A stretch of 6,005 bases of DNA from Thermoanaerobaculaceae bacterium (GCA_012798145.1 JAAZNT010000166.1:1-6005); one strand, 5' to 3'. Shown: positions 1 through 5,743, counted from the stretch's first letter. Notes: generated by a model not told the origin, from the sequence alone. Made by a program: numbers and translations.

Positions 1-259
1 CCCCGCTTATATTGCCAGAGTTGCAGTCTATGACGCAAAGGCAGTTCTTCAGGCAAAGCAGGCGATCAAGAAAGCGTTTGATTATCAAGTAAAAGGCGTC
101 TGCTATTCGTTTGTAGAGGTTCTTTCCGCCTGCCCGACGGGTTGGGGAATGAATCCTCCTGATGCTTCAAAATGGGTTCTTGAAAATATGGTTCCTTACT
201 ATCCGCTTGGCGAATTTAAAAACCCCGAAAAAGGGGTCGTGAAAGAAACGGAGCGATAA
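1..259 (+). CDS. 2-oxoacid:ferredoxin oxidoreductase, beta (thiamine pyrophosphate) subunit, C-terminal part
   Basis: This is the last 85 residues of a gene that starts before the window; codons begin at base 2 and TAA lies at 257-259. The translation contains FVEVLSACPTGWGMNP, then a segment ending WVLENMVPYYPLGEF. That ending is characteristic of beta subunits of 2-oxoacid:ferredoxin oxidoreductases (VOR/KOR/IOR/POR group). In the family this subunit binds thiamine pyrophosphate and, with the alpha subunit, decarboxylates the 2-oxoacid in the cytoplasm. The TPP-binding motif itself lies upstream and is not visible. The gamma-subunit gene follows after one base, with its ribosome binding site inside this gene's last codons, so the two are translationally linked. 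Family is sure; the exact substrate cannot be read from this fragment. Confidence 0.92.
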   Translation, partial: PAYIARVAVYDAKAVLQAKQAIKKAFDYQVKGVCYSFVEVLSACPTGWGMNPPDASKWVLENMVPYYPLGEFKNPEKGVVKETER

Positions 260-260
260 A

Positions 261-800
261 ATGTATAAGGAGATTATTCTTGCCGGATTTGGTGGACAGG
301 GAGTCTTGCTTATTGGGAAACTTCTCGCTTATTCGGGAATGAAAATGGGCAACGATGTCACATGGATGCCCGCTTATGGTCCCGAAATGAGAGGCGGAAC
401 CTGCAACTGCACAGTTGTAATTTCTGACAAGCCGATTGGCTCTCCTATGAGCAAACACCCTCACGGATTGATAGCTTTAAACCTTCCCTCTCTTGACAAG
501 TTTGAAGACACTGTAAAAAAAGACGGAGTAATAGTTGTCAACACTTCTCTCATAAACAGGAAGGTAAAAAGAAGCGATGTGAAATCTGTTGAAGTCGCCG
601 CTAATGAAGTGGCTATTGAGTGCGGAAGCGCAAAAGCTGCAAATATGGTCGCATTGGGTGCTTATTTGGGGGCGACACAAATTATTGACCTTGAATTAGT
701 AAAAAATATTTTAAGCGAAACTTTTGCCTCAAAACCGAAACTGATAGAGGTAAACCACAAAGCCTTGACAAGGGGCTATGAACTGGGAAAAGGAGCGTAA
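261..800 (+). CDS. 2-oxoacid:ferredoxin oxidoreductase, gamma subunit
   Basis: This 179-residue protein matches the usual length and pattern of the stand-alone gamma subunit. It opens with IILAGFGGQGVLLIGKLLA (residues 5-23), the glycine-rich signature of the family. It continues with MPAYGPEMRGGTCNC (36-50), another conserved block. In the four- or three-subunit enzymes this chain helps hold coenzyme A and contacts the alpha/beta catalytic core; it has no iron-sulphur motif of its own. The start at 261 is supported by GGAG at 250-253, seven bases upstream, overlapping the end of the beta gene. The alpha gene begins one base after the stop. Annotation pipelines often split substrates into pyruvate, 2-oxoglutarate or branched-chain types. 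The VorB-like partner downstream favours a branched-chain or broad 2-oxoacid substrate, but this is inference. Confidence 0.93.
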   Translation: MYKEIILAGFGGQGVLLIGKLLAYSGMKMGNDVTWMPAYGPEMRGGTCNCTVVISDKPIGSPMSKHPHGLIALNLPSLDKFEDTVKKDGVIVVNTSLINRKVKRSDVKSVEVAANEVAIECGSAKAANMVALGAYLGATQIIDLELVKNILSETFASKPKLIEVNHKALTRGYELGKGA

Positions 801-801
801 A

Positions 802-1857
802 ATGGCAAAAAAACTTATGAAAGGATGCGAAGCGATTGGAGAAGCTGCAATTCAAGCGGGATGCAGGCTTTTCTTCGGTTATCCGATAACTCCTCAAAAT
901 GAGATTCCAGAATATATGTCTGCAAGACTCCCTCAGGTTGGAGGAATGTTTGTTCAGGCGGAAAGTGAAGTTTCCGCAAGCAATATGCTTTACGGAGCGG
1001 CAGGAGCAGGATGCAGATGTTTCACCTCTTCTTCAAGCCCGGGAATCAGTTTGATGCAGGAGGGAATTTCATACATAGCCGGCGCAGAACTGCCTGTCGT
1101 TTTTGTAAACATTATGAGAGGAGGTCCGGGGCTTGGAGGGATTCTCCCATCGCAATCAGATTATTTTCAGGCTACAAAAGGAGGCGGTCACGGAGATTTT
1201 AGGTGTCTCGTTTTAGCCCCTTCCACCGTTCAGGAAGCGGCAGATTTGGTTCAACTTGCATTTGATCTTGCCGACAAATACAGAAATCCCGTTTATGTTC
1301 TGGGGGATGGCTTGATCGGACAAATGATGGAACCGGTTGAATTTAAGAGAACTGTCAATCCAGAAGAACTTCCCGAAAAAGAGTGGGCGACAACAGGAGC
1401 AAAAGGAAGAAAGCCAAACATTATAAATTCGCTCTATCTTGATCCCGAAGACCTTGAAAAACACAACTGGAAACTTAAGAAAAAATATGAAGAGATGGAA
1501 AAAAATGAAAAAAGATGGGAAGAATTTAACCTTGAAGGCAATAGGGACATTCTTTTTGTCGCCTACGGAACCGTCGCAAGAATAGCCAAAACAGCAATTG
1601 AAGATCTGAAATCAAAAGGAATTAACGCGGGACTTTTCAGACCTATAACTCTTTACCCATTTCCCGGAGAAGAACTTGTAAAAGCAGCAACAAAATGCAA
1701 AAAAATTCTTGTCTCAGAACTTTCCACAGGGCAGATGCTTGAAGATGTGAAATATCATCTTGGAAAAGAAAGGGAAGTTGCTTTTTACGGAAGAGTAGGC
1801 GGAATGGTTATGACCCCGGAAGAACTTGTTGATGAAGCGGTTAAGCTCTTAAAGTAG
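802..1857 (+). CDS. vorB: 2-oxoacid:ferredoxin oxidoreductase, alpha subunit (VorB type)
   Basis: The product is 351 residues if started at ATG 802. An in-frame ATG at 778 would add eight residues but overlaps the gamma gene by 23 bases; AGGAG at 791-795, six bases before 802, favours the later start. The opening MAKKLMKGCEAIGEAAIQAG and the block FFGYPITPQNEIPEYMS (residues 24-40) are typical of alpha subunits annotated as VorB. So are SSSSPGISLMQEGISYIAGAE (around 76-96) and NIMRGGPGLGG (103-113). The C-terminal part (about 248-350) is the transketolase-C-like domain. The chain forms the catalytic core with beta, converting a 2-oxoacid plus CoA to acyl-CoA, CO2 and reduced ferredoxin. No ferredoxin-like delta subunit is visible here, and alpha sits last rather than before beta. 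Specificity for branched-chain 2-oxoacids is by resemblance only; 2-oxoglutarate is the main alternative. Confidence 0.92.
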   Translation: MAKKLMKGCEAIGEAAIQAGCRLFFGYPITPQNEIPEYMSARLPQVGGMFVQAESEVSASNMLYGAAGAGCRCFTSSSSPGISLMQEGISYIAGAELPVVFVNIMRGGPGLGGILPSQSDYFQATKGGGHGDFRCLVLAPSTVQEAADLVQLAFDLADKYRNPVYVLGDGLIGQMMEPVEFKRTVNPEELPEKEWATTGAKGRKPNIINSLYLDPEDLEKHNWKLKKKYEEMEKNEKRWEEFNLEGNRDILFVAYGTVARIAKTAIEDLKSKGINAGLFRPITLYPFPGEELVKAATKCKKILVSELSTGQMLEDVKYHLGKEREVAFYGRVGGMVMTPEELVDEAVKLLK

Positions 1858-1866
1858 AGGTGAAAT

Positions 1867-2376
1867 ATGGAAGTGAAAGACAAGATACTTGAGATTCTTC
1901 AAAAATCTTATGAGATTGAAATTAACGGTTACACATTTTATACAATGACAGCAGAAAAGAGCGAAAAGCCGGCGACAAAAGAACTTTTTCAAAAACTTGC
2001 CCACGACGAGATCGAACATCAAAACTATTTAAAAGGGATTGCTAAAAATTACAAAAAAGAAGGGATTGGCGCTTTCAATGTCAACAAAAAAGAGCATTCA
2101 ATGGGAGACTTTGCGTCAAAGATTTTCACCCAAAGATTTGTTGAGCAGGCAAAAGGCGCAACCTTTGAGATGGGCGCTCTGTCGGTGGGAATGACACTTG
2201 AAACAAACGCCATTGCGGTTTTTACAGAGGCGCAAAAAAACGCTGACTCTAAGGAAGTGAAAGATTTCTACGCCTTTTTGGCTTCTTGGGAAAAAGAACA
2301 TTTTGACGCTCTTAAAAACTTTTACGACCAGTTAAGAAACGATTTTTGGGGAGAGGGAAGTTTCGCTCCTTTTTGA
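1867..2376 (+). CDS. Rubrerythrin-type ferritin-like diiron protein
   Basis: This 169-residue protein is a four-helix ferritin-like domain. The expected diiron ligands are all present: E18 in helix 1 (EINGYTFY), E48 and H51 in helix 2 (DEIEHQNYL), E112 in helix 3, and E142 and H145 in helix 4 (WEKEHFDAL). This is the E, ExxH, E, ExxH arrangement of rubrerythrin-like proteins. There is no CxxC pair, so the rubredoxin domain of classical rubrerythrin is absent and electrons must come from another protein. Family members reduce hydrogen peroxide or handle iron in anaerobes. The start has GAGGTG at 1857-1862, overlapping the alpha-subunit stop, and the gap is nine bases, so it is very likely co-transcribed with the oxidoreductase. 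Protection of that oxygen-sensitive enzyme is a reasonable inference. The C-terminus after residue 157 (NDFWGEGSFAPF) is not part of the helical bundle. Confidence 0.88.
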   Translation: MEVKDKILEILQKSYEIEINGYTFYTMTAEKSEKPATKELFQKLAHDEIEHQNYLKGIAKNYKKEGIGAFNVNKKEHSMGDFASKIFTQRFVEQAKGATFEMGALSVGMTLETNAIAVFTEAQKNADSKEVKDFYAFLASWEKEHFDALKNFYDQLRNDFWGEGSFAPF

Positions 2377-2390
2377 TTTGCCAAAAGGTT

Positions 2391-2437
2391 AGGATTTTTT
2401 AATATGTTTGCTCAAAAAAAATCCTTTAAGGATTTTT
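2391..2437 (+). promoter_or_regulatory. Two alternative hairpins over the kamA start
   Basis: The only ribosome-binding-like sequence before kamA is AGGA at 2391-2394, nine bases from ATG 2404, within AGGATTTTTT (2391-2400). The segment AAAAAATCCT at 2416-2425, just inside the coding region, is its exact reverse complement, giving a 10-bp stem with the start codon in a 15-base loop. A second copy, AAGGATTTTT (2428-2437), also pairs exactly with AAAAATCCTT (2417-2426). The two stems exclude each other, one closed and one open for translation. This is seen directly; a regulatory role is inference, and AT-rich sequence makes chance pairing easier. Confidence 0.35.
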
Positions 2438-3579
2438 ATTATCCGACTGTTTCCAAGAAAGATTGGAAAGATTACAATTGGCAATTAAATAATAGAATAA
2501 GGAATCTTGAAAAATTATCCTCTTATATAAAAATTGATAAAGGCGCTCTTTCCAAATTAGGGAAATTTGAGAAGAACCTAAATTTTTCTATAACGCCTTA
2601 CTATCTTTCCCTTATAAATCCTGAAAATGAAGAAGATCCAATACGAAAACAATGCGTTCCCACTTTGGAAGAATTTGAAACTTTAGAGGGAGAAAGCGAC
2701 CCTCTCGGGGAAAAAGAAAATATGCCCGTTTCAGGGTTGATTCACAAATATCCCGACAGGGCTTTAATTCTTGCAACAAATATATGTCCTGTCTACTGTC
2801 GCCATTGCTTCAGAAGAGGAGAATGGGATAAAGGCGAGAATGTTGCTTCACTCCAAAATCTTCAATTGATGTTTGAATATATAAAATCAAAAACTTCCAT
2901 AAAAGAGGTTATTATCTCTGGCGGGGACCCTCTTTTTCTTTCAGATTTTTTGCTTGATTTTATTTTGAGAGAGTTGAGGAAAATTGGTAATGTTGAAGTA
3001 ATAAGAATAGCGTCAAGAGTTCCCGTTGTCCTTCCCCAGAGAATCACCAAAGAATTGTCTTCAATCTTAAAAAAATATTCTCCTATCTGGTTTGTGACCC
3101 ACTTCAACCATTTCAATGAAATTACTGATGAATCTTCAAAATGTGTTGAAAATTTGCTTTTGTCTAAAGCAATTGTTTTAAATCAAACGGTGCTATTAAA
3201 AGGGATAAACGACAATTCTGAAACAATAGAAAAACTTTTCAGAGCTCTTCTAAAGATTGGTGTCAAGCCATATTATCTTTTTGAATGCGACCCCGCGAAA
3301 GGAGTGACCCATTTCAGAACTTCTCTATTTAAAGGGCTTGAAATAATGGAGAGTTTAAGGGGGAGAGTTTCCGGGCTTGCTCAGCCAACCTTTGCTCTTG
3401 ATACACAAGGTGGCGGAAAAGTTCCTCTTTTGCCAAATTATGTTTTATCTTACAAGGAAAATTCAGTTTTAGTCAGAAACTACGAAGGAAAAATCTTTGA
3501 ATACCAAAATCCCTATCGGGATAAAGAATTTTCCGCACCTCTTCTTCCTTTTGAAGATAAAATTAAAAGCGGCAAATAG
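2404..3579 (+). CDS. kamA: Radical SAM aminomutase of the lysine 2,3-aminomutase (KamA) family
   Basis: The protein is 391 residues. The radical SAM cluster motif is CPVYCRHC (C128, C132, C135), followed by FRR as in KamA proteins. GGDP at 173-176 is the usual SAM-contact block. CDPAKGVTHFRT (295-306) and LDTQGGGKVPLLPNYVLSY (332-350) correspond to the substrate- and PLP-binding region of lysine 2,3-aminomutase. K339 is the expected PLP lysine, and D296 and D333 match the two aspartates that bind the lysine side-chain amine in the clostridial enzyme. The PLP loop is one glycine shorter than in that enzyme. These aspartates argue against glutamate 2,3-aminomutase, and the long C-terminus argues against EpmB. 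The likely reaction is L-lysine to beta-lysine, in fermentation or osmolyte synthesis. No beta-lysine acetyltransferase or lysine-degradation gene is in view. A 27-base gap separates it from the preceding gene; it may be an operon end or separately transcribed. Confidence 0.87.
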   Translation: MFAQKKSFKDFYYPTVSKKDWKDYNWQLNNRIRNLEKLSSYIKIDKGALSKLGKFEKNLNFSITPYYLSLINPENEEDPIRKQCVPTLEEFETLEGESDPLGEKENMPVSGLIHKYPDRALILATNICPVYCRHCFRRGEWDKGENVASLQNLQLMFEYIKSKTSIKEVIISGGDPLFLSDFLLDFILRELRKIGNVEVIRIASRVPVVLPQRITKELSSILKKYSPIWFVTHFNHFNEITDESSKCVENLLLSKAIVLNQTVLLKGINDNSETIEKLFRALLKIGVKPYYLFECDPAKGVTHFRTSLFKGLEIMESLRGRVSGLAQPTFALDTQGGGKVPLLPNYVLSYKENSVLVRNYEGKIFEYQNPYRDKEFSAPLLPFEDKIKSGK

Positions 3580-3580
3580 A

Positions 3581-3663
3581 TTAACCCAAATTTGATAATA
3601 GAATAGATTTTTCTAATCAATCTCTAACCGCTTGGTAAAGGTTTAATGACAAATCTGGGTTAA
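3581..3663. repeat. 83-bp inverted-repeat element between convergent genes (MITE-like)
   Basis: The gap between kamA and arsM is bounded by TTAACCCAAATTTG (3581-3594) and its near-perfect inverse CAAATCTGGGTTAA (3650-3663), 13 of 14 matching. The left 32 bases (3585-3616) recur at 5669-5700 with 28 of 32 identical, so this is a dispersed repeat and not only a local terminator. The right arm supplies the stop codon of arsM (3660-3662), and the element begins one base after the kamA stop. It holds no reading frame. A small non-autonomous transposon is the simplest reading. A bidirectional terminator is possible, but the 55-base loop and lack of T-runs make it weak. Confidence 0.6.
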
Positions 3664-4478
3664 AACGGTTTTTCTCCTTTTACGGTGATGCTCAATAAAC
3701 TATCGCTTGCCTCTTCAGCCTCTTTTTTGTTGTTTGCAATCCAATTTGATATTTCATCGGTCTGAAGCTCATTTATGCAGAGATTCAAGGGGAATGATTT
3801 TTCAGAAAGAATTTCTATATTGTGAAAGCCAGCACTTGCAATCATTTTAAGGTAAATGTCTTTTAAAACAGCGCCGCTGACGCAAGATGAGTAAAGTTCC
3901 TTGCTGCTTAAAATGAATTGCGGAAGATTTCTTTTAAGAACAATATCTGAAACGACCAACTTCCCACCTTTTTTAAGAATTCTAAAAGATTCCTTAAAAA
4001 CTTTATCTTTTTGAGGACTCAAATTAATTACGCAGTTAGAAATCACAAGGTCGGCAATTTCATTTCCAAGAGGTATTTCTTCAATTATGCCTTTTACAAA
4101 AGCTACATTTTTAAACCCCCCTTTTTCAGCGTTATTCTTGCTTTTTGACAACATTTCATCTGTCATGTCAATACCATAGACGAATCCTTCATTTCCCACT
4201 TTTCTTGCAGCAAGAAAGACATCAAAACCTGCCCCGGAACCGAGATCAACTACCACATCACCCTTTTTAATCTGTGAAAATGCAAGAGGCGAACCGCAGC
4301 CGAGCCCAAGATTTGCGCCTTCCGGAACTTCTGACAACTCTTCTATTTTATAACCAATTTTCAGAGAAATATCCTCTTGAAATGAAGAATCACAACAAGC
4401 TGAAGAACAGCAACAGGATGATTTTTCCGCAATTTTACCATATCTTTCTTTTACTTCTTTTCTTATCTTTTCGTCCAT
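3660..4478 (-). CDS. arsM: Arsenite S-adenosylmethionine methyltransferase (ArsM)
   Basis: The product is 272 residues, normal for a bacterial ArsM. The N-terminus KEVKERYGKIA precedes a SAM-dependent methyltransferase fold with VVDLGSGAGFDVFLAA (residues 76-91) and GIDMTDEML (102-110). ISNCVINLSPQKDKVF (146-161) and GGKLVVSDIV (171-180) complete the pattern. The three cysteines that hold As(III) in the family are present: C61 in LGLGCGSP, C149 in SNCVINLS and C199 in SSCVSGA. The enzyme converts As(III) stepwise to methylated, partly volatile arsenicals using SAM and thiols in the cytoplasm. An extra cysteine cluster lies at residues 22-29 (CCC and CC). ATG 4478 follows the AbrB-type gene by two bases, with AGGAAA overlapping that gene's end, so the pair is co-transcribed and probably translationally coupled. 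Its stop codon lies in an inverted-repeat element. No arsenite efflux gene or ArsR regulator is in the window. Confidence 0.9.
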   Translation of the reverse strand: MDEKIRKEVKERYGKIAEKSSCCCSSACCDSSFQEDISLKIGYKIEELSEVPEGANLGLGCGSPLAFSQIKKGDVVVDLGSGAGFDVFLAARKVGNEGFVYGIDMTDEMLSKSKNNAEKGGFKNVAFVKGIIEEIPLGNEIADLVISNCVINLSPQKDKVFKESFRILKKGGKLVVSDIVLKRNLPQFILSSKELYSSCVSGAVLKDIYLKMIASAGFHNIEILSEKSFPLNLCINELQTDEISNWIANNKKEAEEASDSLLSITVKGEKPF

Positions 4479-4480
4479 TG

Positions 4481-4708
4481 TTATTTTCCTTTAATTCCAA
4501 TTAAATTGGCGATCGGTTTTTTTAAAAAATCCGCTTTTGTAAGAACTACACAACAGGGTTCTCCTTCGTTTTCGATCGTTGATAGGGCTATTTTATCGCC
4601 CTTTTTTAAATTCATTTTCTCTCTAATTTCTTTTGGAAGGACGAATTGACCCCTTTCATCTATTGAAATGATTGCTTCCACATTGCAACAGCCCTTAAAT
4701 TTTTTCAT
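4481..4708 (-). CDS. AbrB/SpoVT-type small DNA-binding protein with two CC pairs
   Basis: This is a 75-residue protein. Residues about 10-41 (from VEAIISIDERGQ through LPKEIREKMNLKKGD) form the AbrB/MazE swapped-hairpin DNA-binding motif, normally active as a dimer. Unlike ordinary AbrB antitoxins it carries two vicinal cysteine pairs, C7-C8 and C52-C53, flanking the motif. Similar small proteins are, to my recollection, annotated as HgcAB-associated and often sit beside arsM-like genes; this cannot be checked here. It is the first gene of an operon with arsM and starts at ATG 4708 behind a perfect GGAGGA (4715-4720, six bases away). A strong-looking promoter with a palindromic operator precedes it. 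The probable role is autoregulator and sensor of As(III) or another thiophilic metal. No toxin gene adjoins it, so an antitoxin role is unlikely. Confidence 0.75.
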   Translation of the reverse strand: MKKFKGCCNVEAIISIDERGQFVLPKEIREKMNLKKGDKIALSTIENEGEPCCVVLTKADFLKKPIANLIGIKGK

Positions 4709-4732
4709 TAAATATCCTCCTAATCTTAAAAA

Positions 4733-4762
4733 TCTGATATATCAGAAATATCAGAATATTCT
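4733..4762. promoter_or_regulatory. Palindromic operator cluster before the AbrB-arsM operon
   Basis: TCTGATATATCAGA (4733-4746) is a perfect 14-bp palindrome. Its right half is repeated directly, ATATCAGAA occurring in tandem at 4739-4747 and 4748-4756, and a second perfect palindrome AGAATATTCT occupies 4753-4762. The sites cover the predicted -10 box and transcription start of the leftward promoter, the usual position for a repressor. The bound protein could be the AbrB-type product itself or an ArsR-family repressor encoded elsewhere. The symmetry is seen; the identity of the binder is inference. Confidence 0.55.
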
Positions 4763-4781
4763 AAAAAAAAGAATTTGTCAA
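4753..4781 (-). promoter_or_regulatory. Sigma-70-type promoter of the AbrB-arsM operon
   Basis: On the minus strand a perfect -35 box TTGACA (4781-4776) is followed by 17 bases and TATTCT (4758-4753), four of six matching TATAAT. Transcription would start near 4746, about 38 bases before the AbrB start codon. The spacer contains a run of eight T. The -10 box lies inside the operator repeats. Confidence 0.6.
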
Positions 4782-4786
4782 GTAGT

Positions 4787-4816
4787 TTGAAGAATAAAGC
4801 GTGATAATTTTATAAG
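4787..4816 (+). promoter_or_regulatory. Possible rightward promoter for the membrane-protein gene
   Basis: TTGAAG (4787-4792) and TATAAG (4811-4816) are separated by 18 bases and point toward the membrane-protein gene. The region is very AT-rich, so matches of this quality can arise by chance. The rest of 4817-4937 holds no further site that I can support. Confidence 0.25.
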
Positions 4817-4937
4817 CCATAATTTTATTTGTTAAATTATGTTAAAATTTTCATTTGGAAGATGAGAAGATGTTTTAATTCGTTAAAAAGTGGAATAAAA
4901 GGATTGATCAAATGGGGTAACAATTAAAGTAATAAAT

Positions 4938-5615
4938 TTGATTTGCTTACTGGCTTCAATCTCCCTTGCAGTTTTTGAGGGATGGAAGCTTAACGAATTT
5001 TGCTGGATTGTTTGGGTCACAGGGTTTTTGTTTTCTCTTTTGTGCAGTTTGACAGGCTTTTTTCATCTTCTTTTTGATCTGAAACATCAATCTGATTTTC
5101 TTTCAAATTATGTTCCTTTTTCTTTTTATTCAAAAAAAGCGCTCTTTTTGTTGTCAATTGTTTTTGTGGGTTTTGCCGCCTCTTTTTTAACTGCTTTAGT
5201 TTATATCTACATTTTTGGCTTTTATGGAATTTTCCTTTCAGTCTTTGCAAGAATGGAGCCGTTAAATCTTTTTGGCGAGAACGGGTTTATTAATTCAAAC
5301 ATTTTTGTTGCGGTGAAATACCTAATTGAAAAATACTTTTACATAATCATCTTCTCTCTTGTTGCAGATTTAATTTTTATTTTCAAGGTTGACCCTTGGA
5401 GCAAAATATTTTTGCCTTTTAAATCAAAAGAGATCGTTAAAATTCACCTTATGACCATTATGCTTCCTTTTGTAAGTCTTTTCTTTTTTATAATATTGAA
5501 AGAAAAATATCATACTCCTGTCATTATTGTTTTTTTGATCATTTTCTATTTGACAAATTTTCAATCATTAAAAGAAAAAAACATAAATGTTCCCGACACT
5601 AACAGCCAGTATTAA
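4938..5615 (+). CDS. Unrecognised polytopic membrane protein, probable 5' frameshift
   Basis: I do not recognise this gene. The open frame gives 225 residues, very rich in F, I, L and V, with about five to six membrane segments: roughly residues 1-14, 22-46, 67-104 (probably two), 133-149, 168-187 and 193-208. The charged tail is about 209-225. A glycine/phenylalanine-rich loop and the overall layout recall small Yip1-like membrane proteins, but I see no decisive motif. The only start in this frame is TTG 4938, which lacks a convincing ribosome binding site and begins inside a membrane segment. Upstream, a 21-codon frame from ATG 4862 (MRRCFNSLKSGIKGLIKW...) runs into TAA at 4925-4927. Removing one G from the run at 4914-4917 joins it in frame to this protein. 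The true gene may thus start near 4862 and be frameshifted. It is divergent from the AbrB-arsM operon; no functional link is evident. Confidence 0.6.
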   Translation: MICLLASISLAVFEGWKLNEFCWIVWVTGFLFSLLCSLTGFFHLLFDLKHQSDFLSNYVPFSFYSKKALFLLSIVFVGFAASFLTALVYIYIFGFYGIFLSVFARMEPLNLFGENGFINSNIFVAVKYLIEKYFYIIIFSLVADLIFIFKVDPWSKIFLPFKSKEIVKIHLMTIMLPFVSLFFFIILKEKYHTPVIIVFLIIFYLTNFQSLKEKNINVPDTNSQY

Positions 5616-5668
5616 TTTTCGAAGGAATGTCTTGTTCTAATTATTCAATGGGTATAAAAAATTTTCAT

Positions 5669-5700
5669 CCCAAATTTGTCAATAGAATAGACTTTCCTAA
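5669..5700. repeat. Second copy of the dispersed terminal repeat
   Basis: The 32 bases beginning CCCAAATTTG match 3585-3616 with four mismatches, in the same orientation, and both contain AATAGAATAGA. At the first site this sequence is the left terminus of an inverted-repeat element; here no inverse copy follows before the window ends. It may therefore be the left end of a longer element continuing to the right, or a solitary remnant. On the minus strand it contains TTGACA, a possible outward -35 box, without a convincing -10. Confidence 0.6.
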
Positions 5701-5743
5701 GGACTTTCATTAGAGAAAATGGAAGATAATAAATCAGACAATC

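Noticed and set aside
778..801. Earlier ATG start for the alpha subunit at 778
   Set aside because: It overlaps the gamma gene by 23 bases and has no ribosome binding site of its own, while AGGAG lies six bases before 802 and the protein from 802 begins like known VorB proteins.
1011..1202. Forward open frame of 63 codons inside the alpha subunit gene
   Set aside because: It lies wholly inside a well-supported conserved gene in another frame and has no ribosome binding site.
2404..3579. EpmB (translation factor lysylation aminomutase) as identity of the KamA-family gene
   Set aside because: The protein has the GGGK-P-L-PNYV block and C-terminal extension of lysine 2,3-aminomutase, both lacking in EpmB, and there is no epmA or efp nearby.
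3581..3663. Classical intrinsic terminator between kamA and arsM
   Set aside because: The arms are 55 bases apart and no T-run follows on either strand, and the sequence recurs elsewhere as a repeat.
4481..4708. MazE-type antitoxin of a toxin-antitoxin pair
   Set aside because: No toxin gene adjoins it; the co-transcribed partner is arsM.
5017..5250. Minus-strand lysine-rich frame opposite the membrane-protein gene
   Set aside because: Its K/N/Q-rich composition is what the antisense of a phenylalanine-rich membrane protein gives, and it has no start signal.
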